Shown: positions 7,142 through 7,710 of the stretch, piece after piece
Position numbering within the stretch: the first letter of the stretch is position 1
Layout of the letters: every line of letters begins with the position of its first letter
Assembly: GCA_964541215.1 (NCBI GenBank)
Contig: CAZIPP010000064.1
Coordinates: forward strand, 1-7,710
DNA: 7,710 nucleotides
Direction of reading: 5' to 3'
Origin: SIG469 sp964541215
Lineage (GTDB): Bacteria; Bacillota; Clostridia; Oscillospirales; Oscillospiraceae
Notes under the pieces: generated by a model
Told to the model about the DNA's origin: nothing
Databases searched by the model: none
What the model saw: the letters and a program-made list of their open reading frames with translations, nothing else
Program-made: the position numbers and the translations under genes

Positions 7142-7457
7142 TTATTCATACTTTGCTGCATCAATCTCATCTGCATGAGTTTGTAACCTCTTGGCGATAT
7201 CACGAAATGATTCTGCCAGTTGATGGTATTCCTCTTCCTTAAAGGCTACAGACTTTTTCAGTACCGTATCCATTCAAGCGTTGCGAAAACCAACTTTGTG
7301 ACTTTCCGAAATACTGCTTCGCTATCTGGGATTTATTGATGATATCCTCTAATTCGCTAAAAGCGGCAACGGTTGCATCGGGTTTATACTCAATGCTTTT
7401 CTTCCGTTGCTCTTCGTATTTCGCTATATTTGCTATTTCCCTTTTTCCTAAATACAT
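7142..7457 (-). pseudogene. DUF5053-like small protein, broken by a one-base frameshift
   Basis: The frame from ATG 7457 reads to TAA at 7239 (72 residues, ending TEKVCSL). It contains the stretch KSQIAKQYFGKSQSWFSQRL, which I recognise as the hallmark of Bacteroidales DUF5053 proteins and which resembles a helix-turn-helix. The expected C-terminal half is present just downstream in another frame: FKEEEYHQLAESFRDIAKRL and a helical tail ending DAAKYE at TAA 7142-7144. Removing one A from the AAAAA run (7254-7258) joins the two halves into a 104-residue protein that reads GYGTEK-SVAFKEEEY across the join. A TTG start at 7496 is also open but lies inside the promoter. It is the first gene after the promoter, 22 bases before the restriction enzyme, so a DNA-binding or regulatory role is plausible; the family's function is not known to me. 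The shift could be a true mutation, slippage-dependent expression or a sequencing error. Confidence 0.7.
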
Positions 7458-7478
7458 ATCTTGATTCTTTAGATACCT

Positions 7479-7510
7479 CAAAGATATATAATGCAATCAT
7501 TATAAACAAA
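7479..7510 (-). promoter_or_regulatory. Bacteroides-type promoter for the DUF5053 / restriction operon
   Basis: On the minus strand, TTTG (7510-7507) is followed by exactly 20 bases and then TATCTTTG (7486-7479). This fits the Bacteroidetes primary sigma-factor consensus (-33 TTTG, -7 TAnnTTTG) in both boxes and in spacing. Transcription would begin at about 7470-7475, a short distance before the ATG at 7457, which supports that ATG over a TTG at 7496 lying inside the promoter. I found no other TAnnTTTG match in front of the three downstream genes, so this is the best candidate to drive all of them. Confidence 0.7.
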
Positions 7511-7512
7511 TG

Positions 7513-7541
7513 TTTTGTTTTATTTCTCTTCTTCAACAAAA
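7513..7541. repeat. Inverted repeat upstream of the promoter
   Basis: Seven-base arms TTTTGTT (7513-7519) and AACAAAA (7535-7541) are separated by 15 bases. The pair sits just upstream of the -33 box of the promoter for the restriction operon. The position would suit an operator, but the arms are AT-only apart from one base and such pairs are common by chance in DNA this rich in A and T. No function is claimed. Confidence 0.2.
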
Positions 7542-7627
7542 GATAAAGCTTATGTTCTCAGATTATTCGAGTATTCTACGTTCTTCTGACGAGTAATTGA
7601 AGACTCTGCCCGAAAAATGACATATAG

Positions 7628-7710
7628 TTACTTGTTTTCCTTATTTATCAGATTCACTACCACCTTCACCATCACATCCTTTTCCTCGGTACGGCTCTCG
7701 GCTATCATCA
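7628..7710 (-). CDS. C-terminal end of an unrecognised protein (partial, cut by window edge)
   Basis: An open frame runs in from the right edge and ends at TAA (7628-7630). The visible 26 codons give a charged, amphipathic tail that begins MIAESRTEEKD and ends VVVNLINKENK. I do not recognise the family from so little. The Met near the edge is probably internal, because a 26-residue protein with this composition is not a convincing gene on its own. It is on the same strand as everything downstream, but about 120 bases and a promoter separate it from the next gene, so it is probably a separate transcription unit. I see no strong stem-loop terminator after its stop. Confidence 0.5.
   Translation of the reverse strand, partial: MIAESRTEEKDVMVKVVVNLINKENK

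Noticed and set aside
7239..7496. TTG start at 7496 for the DUF5053-like gene
   Set aside because: It would place the first 13 codons across the -7 box of the promoter; ATG 7457 sits just after the expected transcription start.
7542..7627. Recombinase site or small gene in the gap after the right-edge gene
   Set aside because: Only short imperfect repeats (two CGAGTA-containing stretches) are visible, with no coherent frame or long arms.

Overview
The window looks like an accessory (defence-type) region from a member of the order Bacteroidales (Bacteroides, Parabacteroides or a relative). Three things point there. The DNA is AT-rich. A near-perfect Bacteroides-type promoter (TTTG, 20 bases, TATCTTTG) drives the block. 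The small first gene looks like the DUF5053 family, which I know mainly from gut Bacteroidales. Every gene I can support is on the minus strand, so the block reads from high to low coordinates.

Layout in the direction of transcription: (1) the last 26 codons of an unrecognised gene enter from the right edge (7628-7710). (2) A gap of about 120 bases is followed by the promoter (7479-7510). (3) A short DUF5053-like gene (7142-7457) is broken by one extra A in a run of five. (4) After 22 bases comes a 1243-residue single-chain type IIG (Eco57I-like) restriction-modification enzyme with nuclease, adenine methyltransferase and TaqI-like target-recognition parts (3388-7119). (5) After 24 bases comes a 479-residue protein with a C-terminal HEPN-like RNase motif, R420-X4-H425, resembling ApeA-type abortive-infection proteins (1924-3363). 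(6) After 53 bases comes a 570-residue Schlafen/AlbA_2 plus GHKL-ATPase plus winged-helix protein (158-1870). (7) Finally there is a 5' remnant copy of gene 6 (36-101) overlapping the start of a second, different AlbA_2-type gene that leaves at the left edge (1-52).

How they may work together: close spacing, one orientation and a single recognisable promoter suggest genes 3 to 6 form one transcript. The type IIG enzyme would methylate self DNA and cut unmodified DNA. The HEPN protein would be a second, RNA-targeting, possibly abortive layer. The AlbA_2/ATPase protein is a nucleic-acid-binding regulator or effector of a kind often found inside restriction loci. The joint function is inference from gene order and motifs.

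The most notable points are: the IIG enzyme plus HEPN pairing; the single-base frameshift in the leading DUF5053-like gene; two clusters of 11-base repeats inside the AlbA_2 gene, whose unit is not a multiple of three; and a 50-base direct repeat that brackets the AlbA_2 gene and carries its start codon, a footprint of tandem duplication or cassette exchange.
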